This document shows, piece by piece, positions 28,601 through 41,756 of a DNA stretch of 64,000 nt. The stretch is from Henricia sp. BOLD:AAB3569 (Eukaryota; Echinodermata; Asteroidea; Spinulosida; Echinasteridae), in assembly GCA_037783545.1 (NCBI GenBank), contig JBBELK010001478.1:1-64000 (forward strand), in the 5' to 3' direction. Below the pieces are notes generated by a model that made no database searches, was not told where the DNA came from, and worked only from the letters and a program-made list of their open reading frames with translations. Position 1 is the stretch's first letter. Each line of letters begins with the position of its first letter. Position numbers and translations under genes: made by a program.

Positions 28601-30051
28601 TTCGTCGGAATATTTGTTGACCTCCAAATTTGCCGACGTTTGGACCACACTTTGACCAAAATCCCGTCCCAAACTGGGCCGCGTCAACGACAGTCCGGAG
28701 GACTGAGCATGCGCACGAGTCAGGAATACACCAAAGAGGTGTGTACAGACAGCCACAGGTTGCGGGAGCATCCAGGAAGCGCCAACCCCTTTTTTTTCTA
28801 AACTCTGAAATTTTTCTGCCATTTCCCGGCGAAAGTCTGTCAATTTTTAAGGACAAGTGCGCAATATAGAGTGTTTGGAGCATGCAAAATTTGATGTTCG
28901 TCGGAATATTTTTTGACCTCCAAATTTGCCAACGTTTGGACCACACTTTGACCAAAATCCCGTCCCAAACTGGGCCGTGTCAACGACAGTCCGAAGGACT
29001 GAGCATGCGCACGAGTCAGGAATACACCAAAGAGGTGTGTACAGACAGCCACAGGTTGCGGGAGCATCCAGGAAGCGCCAACCCCTTTTTTTTCTAAACT
29101 CTGAAATTTCTCTGCCATTTCCCGGCGAAAGTCTGTCAATTTTGTAGGACAAGTGCGCAATATAGAGTGTTTGGAGCATGCAAAATTTGAAGTTCGTCGG
29201 AATATTTGTTGACCTCCAAATTTGCCGACGTTTGGACCACACTTTGACCAAAATCCCGTCCCAAACTGGGCCGTGTCAACGACAGTCCGAAGGACTGAGC
29301 ATGCGCACGAGTCAGGAATACACCAAAGAGGTGTGTACAGACAGCCACAGGTTGCGGGAGCATCCAGGAAGCGCCAACCCCTTTTTTTCTAAACTCTGAA
29401 ATTTCTCTGCCATTTCCCGGCGAAAGTCTGTCAATTTTGTAGGACAAGTGCGCAATATAGAGTGTTTGGAGCATGCAAAATTTGAAGTTCGTCGGAATAT
29501 TTGTTGACCTCCAAATTTGCCGACGTTTGGACCACACTTTGACCAAAATCCCGTCCCAAACTGGGCCGTGTCAACGACAGTCCGAAGGACTGAGCATGCG
29601 CACGAGTCAGGAATACACCAAAGAGGTGTGTACAGACAGCCACAGGTTGCGGGAGCATCCAGGAAGCGCCAACCCCTTTTTTTCTAAACTCTGAAATTTC
29701 TCTGCCATTTCCCGGCGGAAGTCTGTCAATTTTTTTAGGACAAGTGCGCAATATAGAGTGTTTGGAGCATGCAAAATTTGAAGTTCGTCGGAATATTTGT
29801 TGACCTCCAAATTTGCCGACGTTTGGACCACACTTTGACCAAAATCCCGTCCCAAACTGGGCCGTGTCAACGACAGTCCGAAGGACTGAGCATGCGCACG
29901 AGTCAGGAATACACCAAAGAGGTGTGTACAGACAGCCACAGGTTGCGGGAGCATCCAGGAAGCGCCAACCCCTTTTTTTTCTAAACTCTGAAATTTCTCT
30001 GCCATTTCCCGGCGAAAGTCTGTCAATTTTTTAGGACAAGTGCGCAATATA

Positions 30052-31236
30052 GAGTGTTTGGAGCATGCAAAATTTGAAGTTCGTCGGAATATTTTTTGAC
30101 CTCCAAATTTGCCGACGTTTGGACCACACTTTGACCAAAATCCCGTCCCAAACTGGGCCGTGTCAACGACAGTCCGAAGGACTGAGCATGCGCACGAGTC
30201 AGGAATACACCAAAGAGGTGTGTACAGACAGCCACAGGTTGCGGGAGCATCCAGGAAGCGCCAACCCCTTTTTTTTCTAAACTCTGAAATTTCACTGCCA
30301 TTTCCCGGAGAAAGTCTGTCAATTTTTTAGGACAAGTGCGCAATATAGAGTGTTTGGAGCATTCAAAATTTGAAGTTCGTCGGAATATTTTTTGACCTCC
30401 AAATTTGCCGACGTTTGAACCACACTTTGACCAAAATCCCGTCCCAAACTGGGCCGTGTCAACGACAGTCCGAAGGACTGAGCATGCGCACGAGTCAGGA
30501 ATACACCAAAGAGGTGTGTACAGACAGCCACAGGTTGCGGGAGCATCCAGGAAGCGCCAACCCCTTTTTTTTCTAAACTTTGAAATTTCTCTGCCATTTC
30601 CCGGCGAAAGTCTGTCAATTTGTTAGGACAAGTGCGCAATATAGAGTGTTTGGAGCATGCAAAATTTGAAGTTCGTTGGAATATTTTTTGACCTCCAAAT
30701 TTGCCGACGTTTGGACCACACTTTGACCAAAATCCCGTCCCAAACTGGGCCGCGTCAACGACAGTCCGAAGGACTGAGCATGCGCACGAGTCAGGAATAC
30801 ACCAAAGAGGTGTGTACAGACAGCCACAGGTTGCGGGAGCATCCAGGAAGCGCCAACCCCCTTTTTTTTCTAAACTCTGAAATTTCTCTGCCATTTCCCG
30901 GCGAAAGTCTGTCAATTTTTTTGGACAAGTGCGCAATATAGAGTGTTTGGAGCATGCAAAATTTGAAGTTCGTCGGAATATTTTTTGACCTCCAAATTTG
31001 CCGACGTTTGGACCACACTTTGACCAAAATCCCGTCCCAAACTGGGCCGTGTCAACGACAGTCCGAAGGACTGAGCATGCGCACGAGTCAGGAATACACC
31101 AAAGAGGTGTGTACAGACAGCCACAGGTTGCGGGAGCATCCAGGAAGCGCCAACCCCTTTTTTTTCTAAACTCTGAAATTTCTCTGCCATTTCCCGGCGA
31201 AAGTCTGTCAATTTTTTAGGACAAGTGCGCAATATA
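30052..31236 (+). repeat. Four-monomer higher-order unit, copy 1 (1,185 bp)
   Basis: Ordered private markers are TTTCACTGCC with CCGGAGAAAG, then GAGCATTCAAAA with GTTTGAACCAC and AACTTTGAAA, then AATTTGTTAGG with TTCGTTGGAA and GCCGCG, then AATTTTTTTGGAC. All recur exactly 1,185 bases later in the next four monomers. This is the cleanest tandem higher-order repeat in the window. Confidence 0.93.
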
Positions 31237-32421
31237 GAGTGTTTGGAGCATGCAAAATTTGAAGTTCGTCGGAATATTTTTTGACCTCCAAATTTGCCGA
31301 CGTTTGGACCACACTTTGACCAAAATCCCGTCCCAAACTGGGCCGTGTCAACGACAGTCCGAAGGACTGAGCATGCGCACGAGTCAGGAATACACCAAAG
31401 AGGTGTGTACAGACAGCCACAGGTTGCGGGAGCATCCAGGAAGCGCCAACCCCTTTTTTTTCTAAACTCTGAAATTTCACTGCCATTTCCCGGAGAAAGT
31501 CTGTCAATTTTTTAGGACAAGTGCGCAATATAGAGTGTTTGGAGCATTCAAAATTTGAAGTTCGTCGGAATATTTTTTGACCTCCAAATTTGCCGACGTT
31601 TGAACCACACTTTGACCAAAATCCCGTCCCAAACTGGGCCGTGTCAACGACAGTCCGAAGGACTGAGCATGCGCACGAGTCAGGAATACACCAAAGAGGT
31701 GTGTACAGACAGCCACAGGTTGCGGGAGCATCCAGGAAGCGCCAACCCCTTTTTTTTCTAAACTTTGAAATTTCTCTGCCATTTCCCGGCGAAAGTCTGT
31801 CAATTTGTTAGGACAAGTGCGCAATATAGAGTGTTTGGAGCATGCAAAATTTGAAGTTCGTTGGAATATTTTTTGACCTCCAAATTTGCCGACGTTTGGA
31901 CCACACTTTGACCAAAATCCCGTCCCAAACTGGGCCGCGTCAACGACAGTCCGAAGGACTGAGCATGCGCACGAGTCAGGAATACACCAAAGAGGTGTGT
32001 ACAGACAGCCACAGGTTGCGGGAGCATCCAGGAAGCGCCAACCCCCTTTTTTTTCTAAACTCTGAAATTTCTCTGCCATTTCCCGGCGAAAGTCTGTCAA
32101 TTTTTTTGGACAAGTGCGCAATATAGAGTGTTTGGAGCATGCAAAATTTGAAGTTCGTCGGAATATTTTTTGACCTCCAAATTTGCCGACGTTTGGACCA
32201 CACTTTGACCAAAATCCCGTCCCAAACTGGGCCGTGTCAACGACAGTCCGAAGGACTGAGCATGCGCACGAGTCAGGAATACACCAAAGAGGTGTGTACA
32301 GACAGCCACAGGTTGCGGGAGCATCCAGGAAGCGCCAACCCCTTTTTTTTCTAAACTCTAAAATTTCTCTGCCATTTCCCGGCGAAAGTCTGTCAATTTT
32401 TTAGGACAAGTGCGCAATATA
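31237..32421 (+). repeat. Four-monomer higher-order unit, copy 2 (1,185 bp)
   Basis: Direct tandem copy of 30052-31236. TTCGTTGGAA lies 1,185 bases after its copy 1 counterpart. The only difference I noticed is ACTCTAAAATTTC near 32355 in place of ACTCTGAAATTTC. That change recurs in the next monomer near 32651, so it spread after the tetramer duplicated. Confidence 0.93.
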
Positions 32422-33013
32422 GAGTGTTTGGAGCATGCAAAATTTGAAGTTCGTCGGAATATTTGTTGACCTCCAAATTTGCCGACGTTTGGACCACACT
32501 TTGACCAAAATCCCGTCCCAAACTGGGCCGTGTCAACGACAGTCCGAAGGACTGAGCATGCGCACGAGTCAGGAATACACCAAAGAGGTGTGTACAGACA
32601 GCCACAGGTTGCGGGAGCATCCAGGAAGCGCCAACCCCTTTTTTTTCTAAACTCTAAAATTTCTCTGCCATTTCCCGGCGAAAGTCTGTCAATTTTTTAG
32701 GACAAGTGCGCAATATAGAGTGTTTGGAGCATGCAAAATTTGAAGTTCGTCGGAATATTTGTTGACCTCCAAATTTGCCGACGTTTGGACCACACTTTGA
32801 CCAAAATCCCGTCCCAAACTGGGCCGTGTCAACGACAGTCCGAAGGACTGAGCATGCGCACGAGTCAGGAATACACCAAAGAGGTGTGTACAGACAGCCA
32901 CAGGTTGCGGGAGCATCCAGGAAGCGCCAACCCCTTTTTTTTCTAAACTCTGAAATTTCTCTGCCATTTCCCGGCGAAAGTCTGTCAATTTTTTAGTACA
33001 AGTGCGCAATATA

Positions 33014-33266
33014 GAGTGTTTGGAGCATGCAAAATTTGAAGTTCGTCGGAATATTTTTTTACCGTCCCAAACTGGGCCGCGTCAACGACAGTCCGAAGGA
33101 CTGAGCATGCGCACGAGTCAGGAATACACCAAAGAGGTGTGTACAGACAGCCACAGGTTGCGGGAGCATCCAGGAAGCGCCAACCCCTTTTTTTTCTAAA
33201 CTCTGAAATTTCTCTGCCATTTCCCGGCGAAAGTCTGTCAATTTTTTTGGACAAGTGCGCAATATA
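33014..33266 (+). repeat. Internally deleted monomer, 253 bp (copy 1)
   Basis: This monomer jumps from TTTTTTTACC to GTCCCAAACTGG, losing 43 bases (the CCAAA/TTTGG stem region). CC lies at both parental breakpoints. The identical deletion recurs at 35930-36182, 2,916 bases downstream, so the two copies share one deletion event. Confidence 0.95.
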
Positions 33267-35929
33267 GAGTGTTTGGAGCATGCAAAATTTGAAGTTCGTC
33301 GGAATATTTTTTGACCTCCAAATTTGCCGACGTTTGGACCACACTTTGACCAAAATCCCGTCCCAAACTGGGCCGTGTCAACGACAGTCCGAAGGACTGA
33401 GCATGCGCACGAGTCAGGAATACACCAAAGAGGTGTGTACAGACAGCCACAGGTTGCGGGAGCATCCAGGAAGCGCCAACCCCTTTTTTTTCTAAACTCT
33501 GAAATTTCTCTGCCATTTCCCGGCGAAAGTCTGTCAATTTTTTAGGACAAGTGCGCAATATAGAGTGTTTGGAGCATGCAAAATTTGAAGTTCGTCGGAA
33601 TATTTGTTGACCTCCAAATTTGCCGACGTTTGGACCACACTTTGACCAAAATCCCGTCCCAAACTGGGCCGTGTCAACGACAGTCCGAAGGACTGAGCAT
33701 GCGCACGAGTCAGGAATACACCAAAGAGGTGTGTACAGACAGCCACAGGTTGCGGGAGCATCCAGGAAGCGCCAACCCCTTTTTTTCTAAACTCTGAAAT
33801 TTCTCTGCCATTTCCCGGCGAAAGTCTGTCAATTTTTTAGTACAAGTGCGCAATATAGAGTGTTTGGAGCATGCAAAATTTGAAGTTCGTCGGAATATTT
33901 TTTTTTCTCCAAATTTGCCGACGTTTGGACCACACTTTGACCAAAATCCCGTCCCAAACTGGGCCGCGTCAACGACAGTCCGAAGGACTGAGCATGCGCA
34001 CGAGTCAGGAATACACCAAAGAGGTGTGTACAGACAGCCACAGGTTGCGGGAGCATCCAGGAAGCGCCAACCCCTTTTTTTTCTAAACTCTGAAATTTCT
34101 CTGCCATTTCCCGGCGAAAGTCTGTCATTTTTTTAGGACAATTGCGCAATATAGAGTGTTTGGAGCATGCAAAATTTGAAGTTCGTCGGAATATTTTTTG
34201 ACCTCCAAATTTGCCGACGTTTGGACCACACTTTGACCAAAATCCCGTCCCAAACTGGGCCGCTTCAACGACAGTCCGAAGGACTGAGCATGCGCACGAG
34301 TCAGGAATACACCAAAGAGGTGTGTACAGACAGCCACAGGTTGCGGGAGCATCCAGGAAGCGCCAACCCCTTTTTTTTCTAAACTCTGAAATTTCTCTGC
34401 CATTTCCCGGCGAAAGTCTGTCAATTTGTTAGGACAAGTGCGCAATATAGAGTGTTTGGAGCATGCAAAATTTGAAGTTCGTCGGAATATTTTTTGACCT
34501 CCAAATTTGCCGACGTTTGGACCACACTTTGACCAAAATCCCGTCCCAAACTGGGCCGCGTCAACGACAGTCCGAAGGACTGAGCATGCGCACGAGTCAG
34601 GAATACACCAAAGAGGTGTGTACAGACAGCCACAGGTTGCGGGAGCATCCAGGAAGCGCCAACCCCTTTTTTTTCTAAACTCTGAAATTTCTCTGCCATT
34701 TCCCGGCGAAAGTCTGTCAATTTTTTAGGACAAGTGCGCAATATAGAGTGTTTGGAGCATGCACAATTTGAAGTTCGTCGGAATATTTGTTGACCTCCAA
34801 ATTTGCCGACGTTTGGACCACACTTTGACCAAAATCCCGTCCCAAACTGGGCCGTGTCAACGACAGTCCGAAGGACTGAGCATGCGCACGAGTCAGGAAT
34901 ACACCAAAGAGGTGTGTACAGACAGCCACAGGTTGCGGGAGCATCCAGGAAGCGCCAACCCCTTTTTTTTCTAAACTCTGAAATTTCTCTGCCATTTCCC
35001 GGAGAAAGTCTGTCAATTTTTTAGGACAAGTGCGCAATATAGAGTGTTTGGAGCATTCAAAATTTGAAGTTCGTCGGAATATTTTTTGACCTCCAAATTT
35101 GCCGACGTTTGGACCACACTTTGACCAAAATCCCGTCCCAAACTGGGCCGTGTCAACGACAGTCCGAAGGACTGAGCATGCGCACGAGTCAGGAATACAC
35201 CAAAGAGGTGTGTACAGACAGCCACAGGTTGCGGGAGCATCCAGGAAGCGCCAACCCCTTTTTTTTCTAAACTCTGAAATTTCTCTGCCATTTCCCGGCG
35301 AAAGTCTGTCATTTTTTTAGGACAAGTGCGCAATATAGAGTGTTTGGAGCATGCAAAATTTGAAGTTCGTCGGAATATTTTTTGACCTCCAAATTTGCCG
35401 ACGTTTGGACCACACTTTGACCAAAATCCCGTCCCAAACTGGGCCGCGTCAACGACAGTCCGAAGGACTGAGCATGCGCACGAGTCAGGAATACACCAAA
35501 GAGGTGTGTACAGACAGCCACAGGTTGCGGGAGCATCCAGGAAGCGCCAACCCCTTTTTTTTCTAAACTCTGAAATTTCTCTGCCATTTCCCGGCGAAAG
35601 TCTGTCAATTTTTTTGGACAAGTGCGCAATATAGAGTGTTTGGAGCATGCAAAATTTGAAGTTCGTCGGAATATTTTTTGACCTCCAAATTTGCCGACGT
35701 TTGGACCACACTTTGACCAAAATCCCGTCCCAAACTGGGCCGTGTCAACGACAGTCCGAAGGACTGAGCATGCGCACGAGTCAGGAATACACCAAAGAGG
35801 TGTGTACAGACAGCCACAGGTTGCGGGAGCATCCAGGAAGCGCCAACCCCTTTTTTTTCTAAACTCTGAAATTTCTCTGCCATTTCCCGGCGAAAGTCTG
35901 TCAATTTTTTAGTACAAGTGCGCAATATA

Positions 35930-36182
35930 GAGTGTTTGGAGCATGCAAAATTTGAAGTTCGTCGGAATATTTTTTTACCGTCCCAAACTGGGCCGCGTCA
36001 ACGACAGTCCGAAGGACTGAGCATGCGCACGAGTCAGGAATACACCAAAGAGGTGTGTACAGACAGCCACAGGTTGCGGGAGCATCCAGGAAGCGCCAAC
36101 CCCTTTTTTTTCTAAACTCTGAAATTTCTCTGCCATTTCCCGGCGAAAGTCTGTCAATTTTTTTGGACAAGTGCGCAATATA
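35930..36182 (+). repeat. Internally deleted monomer, 253 bp (copy 2)
   Basis: Same 43-base deletion and same flanking variants (AGTACAAGTGCGC before it, AATTTTTTTGGAC after it) as 33014-33266. The 2,916 base offset equals ten monomers less the 43-base deletion within one base or two, which marks a block duplication of about ten monomers. Confidence 0.95.
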
Positions 36183-39100
36183 GAGTGTTTGGAGCATGCA
36201 AAATTTGAAGTTCGTCGGAATATTTTTTGACCTCCAAATTTGCCCACGTTTGGACCACACTTTGACCAAAATCCCGTCCCAAACTGGGCCGTGTCAACGA
36301 CAGTCCGAAGGACTGAGCATGCGCACGAGTCAGGAATACACCAAAGAGGTGTGTACAGACAGCCACAGGTTGCGGGAGCATCCAGGAAGCGCCAACCCCT
36401 TTTTTTTCTAAACTCTGAAATTTCTCTGCCATTTCCCGGCGAAAGTCTGTCAATTTTTTAGGACAAGTGCGCAATATAGAGTGTTTGGAGCATGCAAAAT
36501 TTGAAGTTCGTCGGAATATTTGTTGACCTCCAAATTTGCCGACGTTTGGACCACACTTTGACCAAAATCCCGTCCCAAACTGGGCCGTGTCAACGACAGT
36601 CCGAAGGACTGAGCATGCGCACGAGTCAGGAATACACCAAAGAGGTGTGTACAGACAGCCACAGGTTGCGGGAGCATCCAGGAAGCGCCAACCCCTTTTT
36701 TTTCTAAACTCTGAAATTTCTCTGCCATTTCCCGGCGAAAGTCTGTCAATTTTTTAGTACAAGTGCGCAATATAGAGTGTTTGGAGCATGCAAAATTTGA
36801 AGTTCGTCGGAATATTTTTTTTCCTCCAAATTTGCCGACGTTTGGACCACACTTTGACCAAAATCCCGTCCCAAACTGGGCCGCGTCAACGTCAGTCCGA
36901 AGGACTGAGCATGCGCACGAGTCAGGAATACACCAAAGAGGTGTGTACAGACAGCCACAGGTTGCGGGAGCATCCAGGAAGCGCCAACCCCTTTTTTTTC
37001 TAAACTCTGAAATTTCTCTGCCATTTCCCGGCGAAAGTCTGTCAATTTGTTAGGACAAGTGCGCAATATAGAGTGTTTGGAGCATGCAAAATTTGAAGTT
37101 CGTCGGAATATTTTTTGACCTCCAAATTTGCCGACGTTTGGACCACACTTTGACCAAAATCCCGTCCCAAACTGGGCCGCGTCAACGACAGTCCGAAGGA
37201 CTGAGCATGCGCACGAGTCAGGAATACACCAAAGAGGTGTGTACAGACAGCCACAGGTTGCGGGAGCATCCAGGAAGCGCCAACCCCTTTTTTTTTCTAA
37301 ACTCTGAAATTTCTCTGCCATTTCCCGGCGAAAGTCTGTCAATTTTTTAGGACAAGTGCGCAATATAGAGTGTTTGGAGCATGCACAATTTGAAGTTCGT
37401 CGGAATATTTGTTGACCTCCAAATTTGCCGACGTTTGGACCACACTTTGACCAAAATCCCGTCCCAAACTGGGCCGTGTCAGCGACAGTCCGAAGGACTG
37501 AGCATGCGCACGAGTCAGGAATACACCAAAGAGGTGTGTACAGACAGCCACAGGTTGCGGGAGCATCCAGGAAGCGCCAACCCCTTTTTTTTCTAAACTC
37601 TGAAATTTCTCTGCCATTTCCCGGAGAAAGTCTGTCAATTTTTTAGGACAAGTGCGCAATATAGAGTGTTTGGAGCATTCAAAATTTGAAGTTCGTCGGA
37701 ATATTTTTTGACCTCCAAATTTGCCGACGTTTGGACCACACTTTGACCAAAATCCCGTCCCAAACTGGGCCGTGTCAACGACAGTCCGAAGGACTGAGCA
37801 TGCGCACGAGTCAGGAATACACCAAAGAGGTGTGTACAGACAGCCACAGGTTGCGGGAGCATCCAGGAAGCGCCAACCCCTTTTTTTTCTAAACTCTGAA
37901 ATTTCTCTGCCATTTCACGGCGAAAGTCTGTCATTTTTTTAGGACAAGTGCGCAATATAGAGTGTTTGGAGCATGCAAAATTTGAAGTTCGTCGGAATAT
38001 TTTTTGACCTCCAAATTTGCCGACGTTTGGACCACACTTTGACCAAAATCCCGTCCCAAACTGGGCCGCGTCAACGACAGTCCGAAGGACTGAGCATGCG
38101 CACGAGTCAGGAATACACCAAAGAGGTGTGTACAGACAGCCACAGGTTGCGGGAGCATCCAGGAAGCGCCAACCCCTTTTTTTTCTAAACTCTGAAATTT
38201 CTCTGCCATTTCCCGGCGAAAGTCTGTCAATTTTTTTGGACAAGTGCGCAATATAGAGTGTTTGGAGCATGCAAAATTTGAAGTTCGTCGGAATATTTTT
38301 TGACCTCCAAATTTGCCGACGTTTGGACCACACTTTGACCAAAATCCCGTCCCAAACTGGGCCGTGTCAACGACAGTCCGAAGGACTGAGCATGCGCACG
38401 AGTCAGGAATACACCAAAGAGGTGTGTACAGACAGCCACAGGTTGCGGGAGCATCCAGGAAGCGCCAACCCCTTTTTTTTCTAAACTCTGAAATTTCTCT
38501 GCCATTTCCCGGCGAAAGTCTGTCATTTTTTTAGGACAATTGCGCAATATAGAGTGTTTGGAGCATGCAAAATTTGAAGTTCGTCGGAATATTTTTTGAC
38601 CTCCAAATTTGCCGACGTTTGGACCACACTTTGACCAAAATCCCGTCCCAAACTGGGCCGCTTCAACGACAGTCCGAAGGACTGAGCATGCGCACGAGTC
38701 AGGAATACACCAAAGAGGTGTGTACAGACAGCCACAGGTTGCGGGAGCATCCAGGAAGCGCCAACCCCTTTTTTTTCTAAACTCTGAAATTTCTCTGCCA
38801 TTTCCCGGCGAAAGTCTGTCAATTTGTTAGGACAAGTGCGCAATATAGAGTGTTTGGAGCATGCAAAATTTGAAGTTCGTCGGAATATTTTTTGACCTCC
38901 AAATTTGCCGACGTTTGGACCACACTTTGACCAAAATCCCGTCCCAAACTGGGCCGCGTCAACGACAGTCCGAAGGACTGAGCATGCGCACGAGTCTGGA
39001 ATACACCAAAGAGGTGTGTACACACAGCCACAGGTTGCGGGAGCATCCAGGAAGCGCCAACCCCTTTTTTTTCTAAACTCTGAAATGTCTCTGCCATTTC

Positions 39101-41630
39101 CCGGCGAAAGTCTGTCAATTTTTTAGGACAAGTGCGCAATATAGAGTGTTTGGAGCATGCAAAATTTGAAGTTCGTCGGAATATTTGTTGACCTCCAAAT
39201 TTGCCGACGTTTGGACCACACTTTGACCAAAATCCCGTCCCAAACTGGGCCGTGTCAACGACAGTCCGAAGGACTGAGCATGCGCACGAGTCAGGAATAC
39301 ACCAAAGAGGTGTGTACAGACAGCCACAGGTTGCGGGAGCATCCAGGAAGCGCCAACCCCTTTTTTTTCTAAACTCTGAAATTTCTCTGCCATTTCCCGG
39401 CGAAAGTCTGTCAATTTTTTAGGACAAGCGCAATATAGAGTGTTTGGAGCATGCAAAATTTGAAGTTCGTCGGAATATTTTTTGACCTCCAAATTTGCCG
39501 ACGTTTGGACAACACTTTGACCAAAATCCCGTCCCAAACTGGGCCGTGTCAACGACAGTCCGAAGGACTGAGCATGCGCACGAGTCAGTAATACACCAAA
39601 GAGGTGTGTACAGACAGCCACAGGTTGCGGGAGCATCCAGGAAGCGCCAACCCCTTTTTTTTCTAAACTCTGAAATTTATCTGCCATTTCCCGGCGAAAG
39701 TCTGTCAATTTTTTAGGACAAGTGCGCAATATAGAGTGTTTGGAGCATGCACAATTTGAAGTTCGTCGGAATATTTGTTGACCTCCAAATTTGCCGACGT
39801 TTGGACCACACTTTGACCAAAATCCCGTCCCAAACTGGGCCGTGTCAACGACAGTCCGAAGGACTGAGCATGCGCACGAGTCAGGAATACACCAAAGAGG
39901 TGTGTACAGACAGCCACAGGTTGCGGGAGCATCCAGGAAGCGCCAACCCCTTTTTTTTCTAAACTCTGAAATTTCTCTGCCATTTCCCGGAGAAAGTCTG
40001 TCAATTTTTTAGGACAAGTGCGCAATATAGAGTGTTTGGAGCATTCAAAATTTGAAGTTCGTCGGAATATTTTTTGACCTCCAAATTTGCCGACGTTTGG
40101 ACCACACTTTGACCAAAATCCCGTCCCAAACTGGGCCGTGTCAACGACAGTCCGAAGGACTGAGCATGCGCACGAGTCAGGAATACACCAAAGAGGTGTG
40201 TACAGACAGCCACAGGTTGCGGGAGCATCCAGGAAGCGCCAACCCCTTTTTTTTCTAAACTCTGAAATTTCTCTGCCATTTCCCGGCGAAAGTCTGTCAT
40301 TTTTTTAGGACAAGTGCGCAATATAGAGTGTTTGGAGCATGCAAAATTTGAAGTTCGTCGGAATATTTTTTGACCTCCAAATTTGCCGACGTTTGGACCA
40401 CACTTTGACCAAAATCCCGTCCCAAACTGGGCCGCGTCAACGACAGTCCGAAGGACTGAGCATGCGCACGAGTCAGGAATACACCAAAGAGGTGTGTACA
40501 GACAGCCACAGGTTGCGGGAGCATCCAGGAAGCGCCAACCCCTTTTTTTTCTAAACTCTGAAATTTCTCTGCCATTTCCCGGCGAAAGTCTGTCAATTTT
40601 TTTGGACAAGTGCGCAATATAGAGTGTTTGGAGCATGCAAAATTTGAAGTTCGTCGGAATATTTTTTGACCTCCAAATTTGCCGACGTTTGGACCACACT
40701 TTGACCAAAATCCCGTCCCAAACTGGGCCGTGTCAACGACAGTCCGAAGGACTGAGCATGCGCACGAGTCAGGAATACACCAAAGAGGTGTGTACAGACA
40801 GCCACAGGTTGCGGGAGCATCCAGGAAGCGCCAACCCCTTTTTTTTCTAAACTCTGAAATTTCTCTGCCATTTCCCGGCGAAAGTCTGTCATTTTTTTTG
40901 GACAAGTGCGCAATATAGAGTGTTTGGAGCATGCAAAATTTGAAGTTCGTCGGAATATTTTTTGACCTCCAAATTTGCCGACGTTTGGACCACACTTTGA
41001 CCAAAATCCCGTCCCAAACTGGGCCGTGTCAACGACAGTCCGAAGGACTGAGCATGCGCACGAGTCAGGAATACACCAAAGAGGTGTGTACAGACAGCCA
41101 CAGGTTGCGGGAGCATCCAGGAAGCGCCAACCCCTTTTTTTTCTAAACTCTGAAATTTCTCTGCCATTTCCTGGCGAAAGTCTGTCAATTTTTTAGGACA
41201 AGTGCGCAATATAGAGTGTTTGGAGCATGCAAAATTTGAAGTTCGTCGGAATATTTGTTGACCTCCAAATTTGCCGACGTTTGGACCACACTTTGACCAA
41301 AATCCCGTCCCAAACTGGGCCGTGTCAACGACAGTCCGAAGGACTGAGCATGCGCACGAGTCAGGAATACACCAAAGAGGTGTGTACAGACAGCCACAGG
41401 TTGCGGGAGCATCCAGGAAGCGCCAACCCCTTTTTTTTCTAAACTCTGAAATTTCTCTGCCATTTCCCGGCGAAAGTCTGTCAATTTTTTAGTACAAGTG
41501 CGCAATATAGAGTGTTTGGAGCATGCAAAATTTGAAGTTCGTCGGAATATTTTTTTACCTCCAAATTTGCCGACGTTTGGACCACACTTTGACCAAAATC
41601 CCGTCCCAAACTGGGCCGCGTCAACGACAG

Positions 41631-41639
41631 TCCGAAGGA
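41631..41639 (+). repeat. Left 9 bp target-site duplication TCCGAAGGA
   Basis: TCCGAAGGA is the core of the monomer hairpin AGTCC-GAA-GGACT. It directly precedes the transposon and is repeated at 45895-45903. Comparison with intact monomers (ACAGTCCGAAGGACTGAG) fixes the duplication at nine bases without ambiguity. Confidence 0.96.
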
Positions 41640-41756
41640 TAGTCCAGATTCTGGACTATATTATTGCGATATTGGATCGTAGCGCGGCCGACTATAGAGG
41701 GCGGAATATCGATATTATTTGGACAGCGCATAATATAGTCCAGAACTTAACCTCCA
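41640..41756 (+). repeat. Left terminal inverted repeat (117 bp)
   Basis: Identical, base for base, to the reverse complement of 45778-45894. The first mismatch is at 41757 (G against A). The outermost 19 bases, TAGTCCAGATTCTGGACTA, are themselves a palindrome, and TAGTCCAG occurs again at 41736-41743. Each arm thus carries three copies of the same 8 bp motif (two direct, one inverted), which could serve as transposase-binding sites. The binding role is inference. Confidence 0.97.

Larger units (their letters stand above)
1..41639 (+). repeat. 296 bp satellite array, segment A (about 141 monomers)
   Basis: The phase-defining string GAGTGTTTGGAGCATGC recurs at 1, 297, 593 and so on, every 295-297 bases, always in the same orientation. 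Most copies differ by a handful of substitutions plus length changes in three T-runs. The monomer contains no recognisable gene. Because 296 is not a multiple of three and each frame has roughly one stop per monomer, reading frames do not persist across copies except where indels happen to bypass a stop. The T-to-G variant ATTTGTTGACC is absent before about 7.1 kb and the GCCGCG variant is absent before about 23.35 kb, so the segment is a mosaic of subfamilies. It ends inside a monomer at the transposon insertion. I do not recognise the family name. It is unlike 5S rRNA, U1, U6 or vault RNA as I know them. Confidence 0.99.

Noticed and set aside
27951..28955. Longest minus-strand frame, 334 codons (also about 300 codons at 20255-21169, 52681-53592 and 54160-55071)
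   Set aside because: These run through several monomers in successive frames only where T-run indels or substitutions bypass the stop near AATTTTTTAGG. They read the same DNA in different frames, which a real protein repeat would not do.
30671..30680. CENP-B box (TTCGTTGGAA half present in two monomers, TTCGTCGGAA in the rest)
   Set aside because: Only the first half fits. The required CGGG part of the 17 bp box is replaced by an A+T run.
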